Below, in pieces: positions 24,803-33,259 of a stretch of DNA of 64,000 nt. The DNA is taken from contig NZ_CP016634.1 of the NCBI RefSeq assembly GCF_002741075.1, positions 5,136,501 to 5,200,500 on the forward strand. The letters are read 5' to 3'. Numbering within the stretch: position 1 is the stretch's first letter; each line of letters opens with the position of its first letter. This stretch comes from Pseudomonas putida. GTDB taxonomy: Bacteria; Pseudomonadota; Gammaproteobacteria; Pseudomonadales; Pseudomonadaceae. Under the pieces are notes generated by a model. That model was not told the origin of the DNA and ran no database searches. It saw nothing but the letters and a program-made list of their open reading frames with translations. Position numbers and translations under genes: made by a program.

Positions 24803-25675
24803 ATGAACCAAGACACGCCGTACATTTTCGATGCCAGCGATGCCACTTTCCAGCAACTGGTCATCGAGAATTCCTTCCACAAGCCTGTGCTGGTGGATTT
24901 CTGGGCCGAATGGTGCGCACCCTGCAAGGCGCTGATGCCATTGCTGGCCAAGATCGCCGAGGGTTACCAGGGCGAGTTGCTGCTGGCCAAGGTCAACTGC
25001 GACGTGGAGCAGCAGATCGTCGCCCAGTTCGGTATCCGCAGCCTGCCGACCGTAGTGCTGTTCAAGGACGGCCAGCCGGTCGACGGCTTTGCCGGCGCCC
25101 AGCCTGAGTCGGCCATCCGTGCGATGCTCGAACCCCATGTGCAGATGCCTGCTGCTCCGACCGCCTCGCCGCTGGAACAGGCCAAGGCGCTGTTCGCAGA
25201 GAGCCGCTTCAGCGAAGCCGAAGCGCTGTTGCAGACGCTGTTGAGCGAAGACAACAGCAATGTCGAGGGGCTGATCCTCTACGCCCGCTGCCTGGCAGAA
25301 CGGGGCGAGCTGGGCGAAGCCCAGGTGGTGCTGGATGCGGTCAAGACCGACGAACACAAGGCCGCACTGGCCGGCGCCAAGGCCCAATTGACCTTCCTGC
25401 GCCAGGCCGCCAGCCTGCCGGAGGTCGCCGAGCTCAAGAGCCGCCTGGCGCAAAACCCACAAGATGACGAAGCGACCTACCAGTTGTGCATCCAGCAGTT
25501 GGCGCGCCAGCAGTACGAGCCAGCGCTAGACGGCCTGCTCAAGCTGTTCCAGCGCAACCGTGGCTACGCCGACGGTTTGCCGCAGAAGGCGCTGCTGCAG
25601 GTATTCGAACTGCTGGGCAATGACCATCCGCTGGTGAGCGTTTACCGGCGCAAGCTGTCTGCGGCGATGTTCTGA
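24803..25675 (+). CDS. cnoX: Thioredoxin-TPR co-chaperone CnoX (YbbN)
   Basis: A 290-residue protein with an N-terminal thioredoxin domain (about 5-110) and C-terminal tetratricopeptide repeats (about 120-285) of the CnoX/YbbN family, which holds oxidatively stressed clients for GroEL and DnaK. Unlike E. coli CnoX, it keeps both redox cysteines in WCAPCK (Cys38, Cys41), so it may also act as a thioredoxin reductant. It probably ends the lipoprotein-methyltransferase-cnoX unit. About 145 bp after it contain no gene, only degenerate REP-like sequence. Confidence 0.9.
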   Translation: MNQDTPYIFDASDATFQQLVIENSFHKPVLVDFWAEWCAPCKALMPLLAKIAEGYQGELLLAKVNCDVEQQIVAQFGIRSLPTVVLFKDGQPVDGFAGAQPESAIRAMLEPHVQMPAAPTASPLEQAKALFAESRFSEAEALLQTLLSEDNSNVEGLILYARCLAERGELGEAQVVLDAVKTDEHKAALAGAKAQLTFLRQAASLPEVAELKSRLAQNPQDDEATYQLCIQQLARQQYEPALDGLLKLFQRNRGYADGLPQKALLQVFELLGNDHPLVSVYRRKLSAAMF

Positions 25676-25821
25676 TCGGTTTTGGTGACCTCACGCCGAG
25701 TCACCGGCAAGCACGACAACGTCGGTGCCATGCACCGCGGTGTCTGCTCCGCGGGTACTGAACGGCGGGGTGCCTGTAGGAACTGACGACGCCTGCGATG
25801 GGGCCGCACAGCGGCCCTCAC

Positions 25822-26166
25822 TCATCCCACCCAGTGATACACCGGCGCGTCCGGCCCGCTTTCCACCTTCACCTCACGGCTGTGGCGCAAACGCACCAGC
25901 AGCCGCTTGCCCGCCGCCGTACTGCCGGCGAGCCCTTCCAGACGGCCCAGCAACTCCGGTCCGCTGATCTGCCCGACCTGGCGCAGCAGTTCACAGGCAG
26001 CCAACCACTGCCCATCATCCTGGCGCGAGGTGGCGGCTGCGGGCGTCGCGGCCGCCTCGGCAACGGCCGGCACCTCCAACTGACGCCCCAACTGAGCCCA
26101 CTCCGCAGGCTCCAGCTCAAGGGTCAGGTCCACCGGCCAGTCGCCGATCCGTCCACGAATTCTCAC
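25822..26166 (-). CDS. Conserved Pseudomonas hypothetical protein
   Basis: A 114-residue soluble protein with no recognised domain. The start is GTG, supported by a GGAAGG Shine-Dalgarno sequence. The sequence has an N-terminal beta-rich part (MRIRGRIGDWPVDLTLELEP), an Ala/Thr-rich linker (about 34-47) and a helical C-terminal part. It is divergent from the zinc operon, and its start is only 89 bp from the Zur-like site, so it could share that control. Function unknown. Confidence 0.6.
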   Translation of the reverse strand: MRIRGRIGDWPVDLTLELEPAEWAQLGRQLEVPAVAEAAATPAAATSRQDDGQWLAACELLRQVGQISGPELLGRLEGLAGSTAAGKRLLVRLRHSREVKVESGPDAPVYHWVG

Positions 26167-26254
26167 ACTGCCTTCCTTAAATCGAGGGTCGATGCGGTCA
26201 TGCTCCCATGAACATGAAACCTGCGCCAGGCAGGCTGGCGGGGATGGAAAAACT

Positions 26255-26269
26255 TGTTATAACATTACG
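26255..26269 (+). promoter_or_regulatory. Zur-like operator before the zinc operon
   Basis: TGTTATA at 26255-26261 exactly matches one half of the gammaproteobacterial Zur site; the other half, CATTACG, matches its complement at 4 of 7 positions. It lies 30 bp before the DUF2796 gene, whose P. aeruginosa counterpart (PA4063) belongs to a zinc-starvation-induced operon. Confidence 0.6.
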
Positions 26270-26298
26270 AAATCAATGTCCGACACCCGGAGTCATCC

Positions 26299-26868
26299 AT
26301 GCGCCGCTCGCTCCTCGCCCTGCCTTTCGCCCTGCTCCCCTTGGTTGCGGCCCAGGCCCACGATGATCACGATCATGCCCATGGCAGCCTTGGCGCTCAT
26401 GAACATGGCGTGGCCACGCTCAATGCGGTGCTCGAGGGCAACACCCTGGAGCTGGAACTGGACAGCCCGGCCATGAACTTGGTCGGTTTCGAACATGCGG
26501 CCACCAGCGATGCCGACAAGGCCAAGGTCGCCGCTGCACGCCAGCAACTGGAGCAACCGCTGAAACTGTTCGGGCTGACCGAGGCCGCCGGTTGCACGGA
26601 TGACGCCCAAGCGCTCGACAGCCCGCTGTTTGGCGATACGCCGCACGCCCACGACGAGGGCGACAACGACGAGCACGGGCATGACCATGCCGACGTCAAC
26701 GCTCACTATCAGTTCAACTGCGCAGCGCCTGGCAAGCTCGCCGAGATCGACCTTGCCCCGCTGTTCAAGGCCTTCCCGGCAACCCAAAAGATCAATGTGC
26801 AACTGATCGGCCCGAACGGTCAGAAAGGTGTATCGGCCTCCCCTGCCAACAGCAGGGTCGCGTTCTGA
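26299..26868 (+). CDS. Periplasmic His-rich DUF2796 protein (zinc uptake, PA4063-like)
   Basis: A 189-residue secreted protein. The signal peptide ends at AQA (residue 20). Two histidine-rich stretches follow: HDDHDHAHG directly after cleavage, and HAHDEGDNDEHGHDHADVNAH at about 115-135. Both could bind zinc. The DUF2796/ZrgA family acts in zinc acquisition. It leads an operon with an ABC ATPase (start directly after its stop), an FtsX-like permease and a DUF3299 protein, the same four genes as PA4063-PA4066 in P. aeruginosa. A Zur-like site lies upstream, so induction under zinc starvation is expected. A GGAG Shine-Dalgarno sequence supports the start. Confidence 0.85.
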   Translation: MRRSLLALPFALLPLVAAQAHDDHDHAHGSLGAHEHGVATLNAVLEGNTLELELDSPAMNLVGFEHAATSDADKAKVAAARQQLEQPLKLFGLTEAAGCTDDAQALDSPLFGDTPHAHDEGDNDEHGHDHADVNAHYQFNCAAPGKLAEIDLAPLFKAFPATQKINVQLIGPNGQKGVSASPANSRVAF

Positions 26869-27579
26869 ATGAGCCAGCCACTGATCGACCTGCAAGCGCT
26901 GCGCTTCGCCTGGCCCGGCCAGCCCCTGTTGCTGGACATCCCTGCGTTTCGCCTGGAGGCAGGCGAGGCGCTGTTCCTCAAGGGCCCCAGTGGCAGCGGC
27001 AAGACCACCTTGCTCGGCCTGCTGGGTGGGGTGAACCGCCCCGATCAAGGCCGCATCCAGCTTCTCGGCCAGGACCTTGCAACCCTGGGCCAGGGCGCAC
27101 GTGATCGTTTTCGGGTCGACCACACAGGCTATATCTTTCAGCAGTTCAACCTGCTGCCGTTTCTCTCGGTACGGGAGAACGTCGAGTTGCCCTGCCGCTT
27201 TTCGCGCAGCCGCGCCGAACGGGCGATCCAGCGCCATGGCAGCATCGACCAGGCGGCCGCGACGCTGCTGGCACACCTGGGGTTGGATGACTCACGGCTA
27301 CTTGCCCGTCGCGCCGACAGCCTGTCGATCGGCCAGCAGCAGCGGGTCGCCGCGGCCAGGTCGCTGATCGGCCAGCCCGAACTGGTGATCGCCGACGAAC
27401 CCACCTCGGCGCTCGATGCCGACACTCGCGAGGCGTTCATCCGCCTGTTGTTCGACGAATGCCGCGCAGCGGGCTCAAGCCTGCTGTTCGTCAGCCATGA
27501 CCAGAGCCTGGCACCGCTGTTCGACCGTCATCTGTCCCTGGCCGAACTCAATCGCGCGGCCCAGTCCCAGGAGGCCTGA
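26869..27579 (+). CDS. ABC transporter ATP-binding protein (zinc operon)
   Basis: A 236-residue ATPase of the LolD/MacB type. Walker A is GPSGSGKTT (39-47), the Q-loop is in YIFQQFNLLPFLSV, the signature is LSIGQQQRVAAA, Walker B is LVIADEPTSALD, and the switch is FVSHD. It partners the FtsX-type permease whose start overlaps its stop by one base (TGATG). This class usually drives mechanical work in the periplasm rather than classical import, so the system may extract or remodel zinc-binding proteins rather than transport zinc itself; that is inference. Confidence 0.88.
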   Translation: MSQPLIDLQALRFAWPGQPLLLDIPAFRLEAGEALFLKGPSGSGKTTLLGLLGGVNRPDQGRIQLLGQDLATLGQGARDRFRVDHTGYIFQQFNLLPFLSVRENVELPCRFSRSRAERAIQRHGSIDQAAATLLAHLGLDDSRLLARRADSLSIGQQQRVAAARSLIGQPELVIADEPTSALDADTREAFIRLLFDECRAAGSSLLFVSHDQSLAPLFDRHLSLAELNRAAQSQEA

Positions 27580-28844
27580 TGTATTTGCTCCGCCTTGCAC
27601 TGACCAGCCTGGTCAACCGCCGCTTCACCGCGTTCCTGACAGCCTTCGCCATTGCCTTGTCGGTGTGCTTGTTGCTGGCCGTGGAGCGCGTGCGCACCGA
27701 GGCCCGCGCCAGCTTCGCCAGCACCATCAGCGGCACCGACCTGATCGTCGGCGCCCGCTCGGGGTCGGTGAACCTGCTGCTGTACTCGGTGTTTCGCATC
27801 GGCAATGCTACCAATAACATCCGCTGGGACAGTTTCGAACACTACGCCAAGGACCCACGGGTGAAGTGGGCGATCCCGATTTCACTCGGCGACTCCCATC
27901 GCGGCTATCGGGTGATGGGCACCACGGGCGCTTACTTCGACCATTATCAGTTCGGGCGCCAGCAACATCTGGCCCTGAACCAAGGCCGGCCTTTCGCAGA
28001 TGACCCGTTTGAAGTGGTGCTGGGCGCCGAAGTGGCCCAAGCGCTGCACTACAAGCTCGGTGACAAGCTGGTGCTGGCCCACGGCGTGGCGGCCATCAGC
28101 CTGGTCAAGCACGACGACAAACCTTTTACCGTCGTCGGCATCCTCGAACGCACCGGTACACCGGTGGACCGCACCCTTCACATCAGCCTGGCCGGCATGG
28201 AGGCTATCCATGTCGATTGGCACAACGGCGTTCCAGCCCGTGGCGCCGGGCGCATCAGCGCCGAACAGGCGCGCGTCATGGACCTGCAACCAGCCGCCAT
28301 CACAGCGTTCATGCTGGGTCTGAACAACAAGATCGCCACCTTCAGTCTGCAGCGGGAGATCAACGAATTCCGTAGCGAGCCGCTGCTGGCAATCCTCCCT
28401 GGGGTCGCACTGCAGGAGCTCTGGAGCCTGATGGGCACCGCCGAACAGGCGTTGTTCGTGGTATCGCTGTTCGTGGTGCTGACCGGTTTGATCGGCATGC
28501 TCACGGCGATCCTCACCAGCCTCAACGAACGTCGCCGGGAGATGGCCATCCTGCGTTCGGTGGGCGCGCGGCCCTGGCACATCGCCGGGCTGTTGGTGCT
28601 CGAAGCACTTGCCCTGGCGCTTGCCGGTATCGCCGCCGGGCTTGGCCTGCTTTACGCGGGCATAGCCCTGGCCCAGGGCTATGTGCAGGCCAACTATGGC
28701 CTCTACCTGCCACTGGCCTGGCCGAGCCCCCATGAATGGACACTGCTGGCGATCATCCTGGGCGCTGCGCTGCTGATGGGCAGCGTGCCGGCGTGGCGCG
28801 CCTATCGTCAGTCGCTGGCCGATGGCCTGTCGATCCACCTCTGA
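27579..28844 (+). CDS. FtsX/MacB-type ABC permease (zinc operon)
   Basis: A 421-residue permease with one N-terminal transmembrane helix (about 18-38), a large periplasmic domain (about 40-285), and three C-terminal helices (about 290-318, 336-365 and 380-400), as in MacB/LolC proteins. The cytoplasmic coupling motif NERRREMAILRSVGA follows the second helix. It forms a type VII-like ABC system with the upstream ATPase. The next gene (DUF3299) starts 9 bp later. No MacA-like adaptor is present. Confidence 0.88.
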   Translation: MYLLRLALTSLVNRRFTAFLTAFAIALSVCLLLAVERVRTEARASFASTISGTDLIVGARSGSVNLLLYSVFRIGNATNNIRWDSFEHYAKDPRVKWAIPISLGDSHRGYRVMGTTGAYFDHYQFGRQQHLALNQGRPFADDPFEVVLGAEVAQALHYKLGDKLVLAHGVAAISLVKHDDKPFTVVGILERTGTPVDRTLHISLAGMEAIHVDWHNGVPARGAGRISAEQARVMDLQPAAITAFMLGLNNKIATFSLQREINEFRSEPLLAILPGVALQELWSLMGTAEQALFVVSLFVVLTGLIGMLTAILTSLNERRREMAILRSVGARPWHIAGLLVLEALALALAGIAAGLGLLYAGIALAQGYVQANYGLYLPLAWPSPHEWTLLAIILGAALLMGSVPAWRAYRQSLADGLSIHL

Positions 28845-28853
28845 GAACCCATC

Positions 28854-29366
28854 ATGCGTCACGCCCTCGCACTGCTGTTGCTGCTCATCCTGACACCCGC
28901 CTGGGCCGCCGAGCCTCGTACCCTGGACTGGCCCGCTCTGATCCCCCAGGGTGCGCCCGTGATCCCGCCACAGCAGACGCCGCTGCATGACCTGTCGCAG
29001 CTGGGCACCGCGCTGGCTGAGTCAGCACCCGCTGCACGCCAGCAAGCCCCACAGGCTCCGGTGGTCAAAGCGCTGGATGGCCAGTGGATCAGGCTGCCCG
29101 GCTACATCGTGCCGCTTGAGGTGAGCGAGGAAGGCCGCACCACCGAGTTCCTCCTGGTGCCCTACTACGGCGCCTGTATCCACGTACCACCGCCGCCGGC
29201 GAACCAGATCGTGCATATCGTCAGCGAGATGGGGGTGCGCATTGAAGATCTCTACCAACCCTACTGGATCGAAGGCCGGATGCAGGTAAAAGCCACCAGC
29301 AGCGAACTGGCCGATGCCGGTTACCAGATGGAAGCGGAAAAAATCTACGCCTATGAGCTGCAATGA
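28854..29366 (+). CDS. DUF3299 periplasmic protein (zinc operon, PA4066-like)
   Basis: A 170-residue secreted protein with a signal peptide ending near AWA (about residue 20) and a single DUF3299 domain. The hallmark is LVPYYGACIHVPPPPANQIVH, a Cys/His-containing loop that could bind metal, preceded by IRLPGYIVPLE. It is the last gene of the zinc-responsive unit. Molecular function is unknown. Anr-regulated oprG begins 109 bp downstream. Confidence 0.85.
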   Translation: MRHALALLLLLILTPAWAAEPRTLDWPALIPQGAPVIPPQQTPLHDLSQLGTALAESAPAARQQAPQAPVVKALDGQWIRLPGYIVPLEVSEEGRTTEFLLVPYYGACIHVPPPPANQIVHIVSEMGVRIEDLYQPYWIEGRMQVKATSSELADAGYQMEAEKIYAYELQ

Positions 29367-29396
29367 ACACTGTTTAGGCGTTGTGACACGGCTTCG

Positions 29397-29410
29397 TTGA
29401 GCTGAATCAA
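29397..29410 (+). promoter_or_regulatory. Anr/FNR box upstream of oprG
   Basis: TTGAGCTGAATCAA differs from the FNR/Anr consensus TTGAT-N4-ATCAA at one base. A TACCAT at 29433-29438 gives a start near 29445, placing the box at about -41.5, the position for class II activation. OprG is Anr-controlled in P. aeruginosa. Confidence 0.75.
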
Positions 29411-29475
29411 CAGTTCGTTCCGGCCGGCTCCTTACCATTGGACTACTCGATTACTTACGTCCTTTGGGAGCTTCC

Positions 29476-30159
29476 ATGAACAAGTCCTTGCTCGGCGCCT
29501 CACTCATTGCCCTGGCACTCGCCGCCCCTGTCGCCCAGGCCCACCAGGCCGGTGACATCATCCTGCGGGCCGGCGCCATCACCGTAGCGCCGAACGAAGA
29601 CAGCAGCGATCTCAAGCTTGATGGCACCAAGGTGTCGGGCACCAAGGCGACCCTGGACAGCGACACCCAGCTGGGCCTGACCTTCGCCTACATGCTCACC
29701 GACCACATCGGCCTTGAGCTGCTGGCCGCCACGCCGTTCAACCACACCGTGGCCGTCAAAGGCCTTGGCCCTGGGCTGGACGGCAAGCTGGCCGACATCA
29801 AGCAACTGCCGCCGACCTTGTCGCTGCAGTACTACCCGATGGAGCCTTCCTCGAAGTTCCAGCCTTACGCGGGCGTGGGCATCAACTACACCACCTTCTT
29901 CGACGAAGACCTCAGCAGCTCCCGCAAGAAGCAAGGCTTCAGCAACCTGAAGCTGCAAGACTCGGTGGGCCTGGCCGCCCAGCTGGGCATGGACTACATG
30001 CTCACCGACAACCTGCTGGTCAACGCCTCGGTCTGGTACATCGACATCGACACCAAGGCCACCGTGGACGGCCCAAGCGCCCTGAGCGTGGGCAAGACCA
30101 AGGTCGACGTGGACGTGGACCCATGGGTCTACATGGTGGGCCTGGGCTACAAGTTCTGA
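29476..30159 (+). CDS. oprG: Outer-membrane protein OprG (OmpW family)
   Basis: A 227-residue OmpW-family eight-stranded barrel, proposed to let small hydrophobic or amphipathic molecules enter the cell. The signal peptide ends at AQA (about residue 22). Family features are HQAGDIILRAGAITVAPN, TPFNHTVAVKG, PPTLSLQYYP, YAGVGINYTTFF and the terminal aromatic in VGLGYKF. The ATG at 29476 follows GGGAG; an in-frame ATG at 29464 is less well placed. An Anr box 66 bp upstream suggests induction at low oxygen. A REP pair closes the gene. Confidence 0.93.
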   Translation: MNKSLLGASLIALALAAPVAQAHQAGDIILRAGAITVAPNEDSSDLKLDGTKVSGTKATLDSDTQLGLTFAYMLTDHIGLELLAATPFNHTVAVKGLGPGLDGKLADIKQLPPTLSLQYYPMEPSSKFQPYAGVGINYTTFFDEDLSSSRKKQGFSNLKLQDSVGLAAQLGMDYMLTDNLLVNASVWYIDIDTKATVDGPSALSVGKTKVDVDVDPWVYMVGLGYKF

Positions 30160-30216
30160 TCCCCACCCGGCAGGGCGGCTCTGGCTGCCATGTCACGTCT
30201 GACCAGACGATGTGAT

Positions 30217-30274
30217 CTTCGCGGGTAAACCCGCTCCTACAGGCCTAGCTGTGGGAGTGGGTTTACGCGTGAAT
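30217..30274. repeat. REP pair after oprG
   Basis: A forward REP unit (about 30217-30242) and a reversed one (about 30250-30274) with core CGCGGGTAAACCCGCTCC are separated by about 8 bp, between the convergent ends of oprG and the epimerase gene. Confidence 0.75.
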
Positions 30275-30300
30275 AGACGCGCAAAACCGATGAGAAAGCG

Positions 30301-31233
30301 TCAGGCTTTACCCAGCAGGCGGGCCAACCCATCGACCATCGAGGTCGGCTGCGGGAAATCGAAACGCGCCAGCAAGCGGGTGTTGTCCGCCCGCGAATGA
30401 CGGATGTCGCCCGAGCGCGCCGGGCCGTGGTTGATGGCAGGCAGGCTGCCGATCACCTTCTCCAGTGCCGCCAGCAACTGATTCAGCGAGGTCGCCTGGT
30501 TCAGGCCGATGTTCACCGCCCCTTCCTCGACCTGCTCATGCTCCAGCGCCTGGACCATCACCTGAACCAGGTCGCCCACATACAGAAAATCTCGCGTTTG
30601 CTCGCCATCGCCAAATACCGTGATCGGCAGGCCTTGGGTGGCGCGTTCGCAGAAGATGCTGATCACGCCGGAATACGGCGAGGAAGGATCCTGGCGCGGC
30701 CCGAAGATGTTGAAGAAGCGAAACACCACCGGCTCCAGATCGTGCTGGCGACGATAGAAGTCCAGGTACTGCTCGCTGGCCAGCTTGTCCACCGCATAGG
30801 GGGTCAAGGGCGCCTTAGGCGTGTCCTCGGCGATCGACTGACCTTCGCCGTTGTTGCCATAGACTGCTGCGCTGGAAGCGAACAACACGCGCCGCACGCC
30901 TTCCTGGCGCATGGCTTCGCAGACATTCAGGGTACCGATGAAATTGCTCTGGTGGGTACGCACCGGGTCTTCGACCGACGCCTGCACCGACGCGACCGCG
31001 GCCAGATGCACCACGGCACGACAGCCTGCCGTGGCACGACGTACCAGCTCGGCATCGGCCACATCGCCTTCGATCAGTTCCAAGCCGGGATGGTCCAGGC
31101 GCAGGTTGGCGCGCTTGCCGGTGGAGAGGTCATCGAGCACCCGTACCGCATAGCCTTTGTCCAGCAACGCATCGCACAGGTGGGAGCCAATGAAGCCGGC
31201 ACCGCCGGTGATCAGGATGGGGGCGTCAGCCAT
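30301..31233 (-). CDS. NAD-dependent sugar-nucleotide epimerase/dehydratase
   Basis: A 310-residue extended short-chain dehydrogenase (GalE/WbpP-like). The NAD site is GGAGFIGS (10-17), and the catalytic residues are Ser120/Ser121 in FASSAAVYG and Tyr146/Lys150 in TPYAVDK. RFFNIFGPRQDP and FGDGEQTRDFLYVGDLV are typical of UDP-hexose or UDP-HexNAc 4-epimerases. The start at MADAPILITG overlaps the end of the RmlD-like gene by 8 bp, so the two form an operon. No glycosyltransferases are near, so the sugar is not known. Confidence 0.88.
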   Translation of the reverse strand: MADAPILITGGAGFIGSHLCDALLDKGYAVRVLDDLSTGKRANLRLDHPGLELIEGDVADAELVRRATAGCRAVVHLAAVASVQASVEDPVRTHQSNFIGTLNVCEAMRQEGVRRVLFASSAAVYGNNGEGQSIAEDTPKAPLTPYAVDKLASEQYLDFYRRQHDLEPVVFRFFNIFGPRQDPSSPYSGVISIFCERATQGLPITVFGDGEQTRDFLYVGDLVQVMVQALEHEQVEEGAVNIGLNQATSLNQLLAALEKVIGSLPAINHGPARSGDIRHSRADNTRLLARFDFPQPTSMVDGLARLLGKA

Positions 31234-32110
31234 GTCGGTAGAACCGGTCCAGTAGGGGCGGCAAGCCTGCGCGCCAGGCGCGCGGCTTGATGCCGAAGGT
31301 GTGAAGAATCTTTTTGCAGGCCAGCACCGCGTTCTGTGGCTCCTCGCTGGCGTCGGGACGCGCGGCATGGGCCTGGGGCGTAGGCGCCTGCACGGCCAGC
31401 TTGTGCCATTGCGCCGCCTCGCCGAGGATCGCCTGGCCCAGCGCCAGCGGCGTGGTCGCCTCATTGCCGGCGTAGTGGTAGGTGCCCCACAGCGGCGCGT
31501 CACAATCGAGCTGCTTGAGCACCGAGAGGATCACCCGCGCGGCGTCGTCGACCGGCGTCGGGTTGCCGCGACGGTCATCGGCCAGCAGCAGTTCCTGGGG
31601 TTGTTCGGCGCGGGTGAGGAAGCGCCCGAGCACGCCGTCGATGCTTTCGTCGAGCACCCAGCCAAAACGCAGCAGCACATGCTGTGGGCAGGTCGCCCGC
31701 ACGCTCTGCTCGATGCGCCAGAGCGCCTGGCCACGCTGCCCCAGTGGCACCGGCTCGTCCTTTTCACTGTAGGCCGTGGCCCGCGAGCCATCGAACACCC
31801 GGTAGCTCGAGGGCTGCACGAGAATGATCTGGTGGTGCTGGCACAGCTCGGCCAAGCGCTCCACGGCCCGCTCCTGCAACGCCAGACGTTGCTCGCTGAC
31901 CGACTCGGCCTGGAACCAGTCGAAATAGTAAGCCAGGTTGACCACGACATCGGGGCGATGATCGTCAAGCAGTTGCGTAAGACTGGCCGGCCCCCAGCCG
32001 TTCTCCGGCGGGCGCGGCGCCAGGAATCCGATGTCCTCCTCGGCCCCGAGACGAATCAGCGCTTGCCCGAGGGCATTGCCACCACCCAACAGCATCAGGC
32101 GCATACGCAT
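31226..32110 (-). CDS. RmlD-like sugar-nucleotide reductase
   Basis: A 294-residue RmlD-substrate-binding family protein (dTDP-4-dehydrorhamnose reductase superfamily) with an N-terminal Rossmann motif LMLLGGGNALGQAL and VVVNLAYYFD. The standard Tyr-x3-Lys is not clear; the equivalent region reads SSYRVFDGSRATAYSEKDE, so activity is uncertain. The frame is open to 32185, but the tandem ATGs at 32110 and 32104 just before the Rossmann motif are the likely start. It overlaps the epimerase by 8 bp. Possibly a modifier of a cell-surface sugar. Confidence 0.75.
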   Translation of the reverse strand: MRMRLMLLGGGNALGQALIRLGAEEDIGFLAPRPPENGWGPASLTQLLDDHRPDVVVNLAYYFDWFQAESVSEQRLALQERAVERLAELCQHHQIILVQPSSYRVFDGSRATAYSEKDEPVPLGQRGQALWRIEQSVRATCPQHVLLRFGWVLDESIDGVLGRFLTRAEQPQELLLADDRRGNPTPVDDAARVILSVLKQLDCDAPLWGTYHYAGNEATTPLALGQAILGEAAQWHKLAVQAPTPQAHAARPDASEEPQNAVLACKKILHTFGIKPRAWRAGLPPLLDRFYRHG

Positions 32111-32267
32111 AGAGTCAGCAGATCCGAACAGGTTGATAGAAGGAAGCGGACATTTTGCGGGTTCCTCTCGGGGAAGTCCAACCACAGCACATGCCTGGGT
32201 GCGACAGGATATTCGGCTCAGATGACGTATTGCCGAGCAGCGCGGTGTGGGTATCGCGGGACAGGGC

Positions 32268-33080
32268 TCACTCGATTTCGAATAAACCGTTGCTGATCGG
32301 CCCTGCCTTCAGACGCTCGCGCACGTCGTCATCGATGCGTGGGTCGTCCGGGCGGTACAGCTTGACCTGGCGGTAGGCATTGATGCGGTTGATCTCCTCG
32401 CCCAAGTACTCCCAGACCACGCGGGTGCAGGCCGGATTGCGCCGGTCCCCACTGGAGACTCCGGTCTTCAAGCCGTTCAGACGGGTGATACGGCTCTTGA
32501 AGCTGGGGATGAGCACGGTCTGGCTCATCTCGTTGAGCGTCAGCGACTCGTAGTCGATCAGAAAGACCCGGTCCTGCAGTTGGAAAGCCGCACCCAGGTA
32601 GCGGCAGCGCACCTCCGCGTGCAAGTCGGTGGCCGTGGAGCGCTCCTGTCGCTCCTGGCGCTCGAACAGAAAGCTGCCGCGCTCCTCCCAGAGGTGCACC
32701 AGCGACACCAGGATCGAGCCCGGGACCGACATGCAGTTGGAGTATTCGAAGTAGTAGCCGCAATAGCGCGACAGATTGCCCGCATGGGCATGCAGCGGTT
32801 TGAACAGCTCGCTAATGGGGTCGTTCTGCGGTCCAGACTCGGCGGACAGATTGCGCGCCCCGATCAGGCGGGCGAACTGCTCGGGCGGCAGGCCCAGCTC
32901 GTATTCCTCGACGCCGAAGAAATCACCGATGCGCTTGAGGTTGTAAGCCGTCGGACGGCTTTGGCCACTGAGGTACTTGTTGAACTGCGCGCGATTGATC
33001 GAGAGCTGCCGGCAAACCTCGGAAATAGAGCGGTAATGGCTGCAGGCCAATTTCAGATTGATAGCGAAATGATCGCCCAT
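32268..33080 (-). CDS. HTH-type transcriptional regulator with C-terminal sensor region
   Basis: A 270-residue protein with an N-terminal XRE-type helix-turn-helix (about 12-60: ISEVCRQLSINRAQFNKYLSGQSRPTAYNLKRI). It has a C-terminal region of about 190 residues that I do not recognise, rich in aromatic and charged residues. The divergent neighbour is an alanine:cation symporter gene, and the regulator's own candidate -10 (TAAACT, 33116-33111) sits among repeated GCATCA-type half sites. Autoregulation and control of the symporter are plausible but unproven. Confidence 0.75.
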   Translation of the reverse strand: MGDHFAINLKLACSHYRSISEVCRQLSINRAQFNKYLSGQSRPTAYNLKRIGDFFGVEEYELGLPPEQFARLIGARNLSAESGPQNDPISELFKPLHAHAGNLSRYCGYYFEYSNCMSVPGSILVSLVHLWEERGSFLFERQERQERSTATDLHAEVRCRYLGAAFQLQDRVFLIDYESLTLNEMSQTVLIPSFKSRITRLNGLKTGVSSGDRRNPACTRVVWEYLGEEINRINAYRQVKLYRPDDPRIDDDVRERLKAGPISNGLFEIE

Positions 33081-33094
33081 GAGCAGGGTCCAGG

Positions 33095-33132
33095 TGATGC
33101 GAGTGGTGCAAGTTTAGCATCAAGTCGCATCA
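33095..33132 (-). promoter_or_regulatory. Candidate operator/promoter of the HTH regulator
   Basis: TGATGCGA (33095-33102) and TCGCATCA (33125-33132) form an inverted repeat. A further GCATCA copy lies in the same orientation as the second arm, 10 bp before it. The regulator's candidate -10 (33111-33116) is inside this region, 31 bp before its ATG. Confidence 0.4.
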
Positions 33133-33259
33133 ACTGAGAGCAACACGCGAAATTGTAACCGTTGTTGTCATGGCCAACCATGCGCCCCCACTGAATAGCG
33201 GTGCGCCTGCCGCCCGCTGGTCTTTCCACGCGAAGAATAAGAATCGAGGTCATTTTTCA

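Noticed and set aside
25676..25821. A further REP element after cnoX
   Set aside because: Only scattered GCGGG-type fragments are present; the core is too degenerate to call.
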